A stretch of 64,000 nt of DNA from positions 55,335,860 through 55,399,859 of the forward strand of contig CM068842.1 in assembly GCA_028554795.2 (NCBI GenBank). Direction: 5' to 3'. Position 1 is the stretch's first letter. Each line of letters starts with the position of its first letter. Below, one piece after another: positions 62,476-64,000 of the stretch. The translations under genes were made by a program, and so were the position numbers. The notes beneath the pieces are model-generated. The model ran no database searches. It saw only the letters and a program-made list of their open reading frames with translations, and had not been told where the DNA came from. Source of the DNA: Sinohyriopsis cumingii. Its lineage: Eukaryota > Mollusca > Bivalvia > Unionida > Unionidae.

Positions 62476-63277
62476 GTCTCTGAGCATAAAACTGATACGT
62501 TATGAAATCTGCCGAATGTTGATAGGACTGGCTCCAAGTTTATGGTTGGTAAAATAATAATACTTTACACTAGCGTACATACTGCTCTTTTCAACATGAT
62601 CAAGTTAAATGGGTATTTTTGTCTTCTAATAATCTAAAAACCTGTTCGATTACATTCTGCCAAAATCGACGAGATCGAGAGTTAAAAATTAACATACCTT
62701 GGGTTTTCTATTATTCGGCTTATACTCATGGCGCTCTAAGCTAAAGAACTCCACCCACCCACCGACCTCAAAACCCATACAGACACACATAAAAACCCCA
62801 AGCAAACATTCGTCAATGTGTATTTAGCTAATGTCTAATTAATATAGTTGTTAAAATAATAGGACGAAACCATCATATTTGATAAACACGGACATCCAAA
62901 GGTTTTATAGTTAGCTCAAAATGAAGTCTGAATTAGATGCATAATGAGTTCTTCATTGTCTAAAATAAACAGTTTCGGACAAATATGTGTGAATTAGATC
63001 TGCTAACTTTTGAAATATCACTGAACAGTCACAAGTTTACATTCTTTAGCTAACTATGAACGAAAACAAAGGAGAAAAGGAAAATACTTTCGTTGTCCAA
63101 CATGTAGATTGAGGAGCATATTTCGGAAGGAAATCTGGAATTATAGTTCGCATTCACGTTCCACCATCTCGCGTTCGCGTACACGATATGACATGTTGCA
63201 CTCAGTTGAAATTCCTCTCGTTCCATGGTCAACGCTAGGCCGGAAATTCATCAAGACCATAAATGTCCAGACTCGCC
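62476..63277. other. No supported gene
   Basis: No recognisable coding block; the 60-75-codon frames near 63050-63336 are unrecognised. Confidence 0.4.
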
Positions 63278-63417
63278 TGTCTAACATATGTTCCATACTG
63301 ACCAGGGATGGCTGTCTAACATATGTTCCATACTGACCAGGGATGGCTGTCTAACATATGTTCCATACTGACCAGGGATGGCTGCCTAACATATGTTCCA
63401 TACTGACCAGGGATGGC
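63278..63417 (+). repeat. 35-bp minisatellite, four copies
   Basis: Copies start at 63278, 63313, 63348 and 63383: TGTCTAACATATGTTCCATA then CTGACCAGGGATGGC. They are nearly identical and lie about 40 bp from the end of the third transposon copy. Confidence 0.96.
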
Positions 63418-63456
63418 TGTTTTACATTAAACAGAGAAACATAAAATTATTGTCAA

Positions 63457-64000
63457 TTACACTGGACAACAAATTTTTACAAAAGTCATGTTACTGAAAT
63501 AAAATTAGTCAATTCTTATCAATTTTTATGTGCTGAACACGAATATGACAGTCAAATTGCAAAATTGGCTCTAGTTTTTTTGTAATCTGCAAGAAATTAA
63601 TGTTTACATAACGAAATGCATTCCAATAGTAAAAGGTCAACTGTAATAGCCTAGCTATAAAAAATCAAGTCATTGACTACATCTTAGATTTCTTCGCCTG
63701 TCTCTTGTACAGCTGTTCGGGAGCATCTCTGAGGAGTGTCCAGCAGTAGTCAGCCAGCATTGTAGTGGACCATTTTCCCTGGTATCTTTGTTCCATTGTT
63801 GCGATATCTTGATGAAAACGTTCGCCGTGTTCATCACTAACAATACCACAGTTGCTAGGAAAGAAATCCAAATGGGAATGAAGGAAGTGAATCTTTAGAG
63901 ACATATTGCAGCCAAGTTTCTTATACTTCATCAACATGTCTTCTACTAGTTCCTTATAGTTTTCTGCCCTAACATTTCCGAGGAAGTTTGTAGAAACTAG
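63457..64000 (-). mobile_element. CACTGG-family transposon, copy 3, right end only
   Basis: Starts at 63460 with CACTGGACAAC next to TTA (63457-63459), which is TAA in element orientation. The sequence matches the reverse complement of about 1970-2509 almost base for base. The one difference I noticed is just after the stop codon, ATAGCTAGG where copy 1 has ATAGGTAGG. The element runs off the window, so its integrity is unknown. Confidence 0.9.
63677..64000 (-). CDS. Putative DDE-type transposase, C-terminal part (cut by window edge)
   Basis: Open frame from the window edge to a stop codon at 63677-63679. The last 86 residues are identical to those of the 604-2292 product, including HGERFHQD with the proposed catalytic Glu. 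Upstream residues (LVSTNFLGNV) also match. No disruption is seen in the visible part, so this copy may be intact beyond the window. Confidence 0.82.
   Translation of the reverse strand, partial: LVSTNFLGNVRAENYKELVEDMLMKYKKLGCNMSLKIHFLHSHLDFFPSNCGIVSDEHGERFHQDIATMEQRYQGKWSTTMLADYCWTLLRDAPEQLYKRQAKKSKM

Overview
The window is eukaryotic, AT-rich and dominated by repeats. It contains no operons, no bacterial-type gene spacing, no rRNA and no intact tRNA. The repeats point to a lophotrochozoan animal, most likely a mollusc. They are tRNA-derived SINEs (one full copy looks like the molluscan V-SINE/RUDI type), CR1/jockey-like LINE remnants, a RecQ-like helicase fragment, long (AT)n/(CA)n/(ACT)n tracts and dozens of minisatellites. 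The host assignment is inferred from repeat content; no diagnostic host gene is present.

Layout. 107-2512 is an apparently intact 2.4-kb DNA transposon with imperfect terminal inverted repeats starting CACTGG and a TAA duplication on each side. It has a promoter-like region with a TATA box and one uninterrupted 562-residue gene that looks like a DDE-type transposase. 2713-3126 is a ~99-bp satellite. 3981-4302 holds a broken RecQ-like helicase piece. 8568-13019 is dominated by two compound (ACT)n arrays, the larger about 3.1 kb. 14.4-19.8 kb carries microsatellites, hairpins and minisatellites. 20338-22867 is a second, diverged and broken member of the same transposase family with different terminal repeats. 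24021-24180 is a nearly perfect 77-bp-arm palindrome next to (AT)n. 24.5-31 kb holds several tandem arrays and two small inverted-repeat elements. 33.4-34.0 kb has tRNA-derived elements. 36-45 kb has a few weak coding-like blocks. 46.4-51.8 kb holds two decayed non-LTR retrotransposons, one interrupted by a SINE. 52141-53182 is a hAT-like foldback element with an exact 8-bp target duplication. 53-58 kb holds arrays, including a 36-bp repeat of about 47 units. 59.3-63.4 kb has SINEs, hairpins and arrays. 63457-64000 is the 3' end of another copy of the first transposon, inverted and almost identical to the first.

How it works together. The only well-supported intact gene is the transposase at 604-2292. 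The rest reads as an intergenic or intronic landscape shaped by transposition and tandem-repeat expansion. The nearly identical inverted copies at the two window edges suggest recent mobility of the CACTGG family. A few short coding-like blocks (32.9, 36.2, 41.3, 44.4 and 60.2 kb) might be exons or remnants of unknown genes and are given low confidence.
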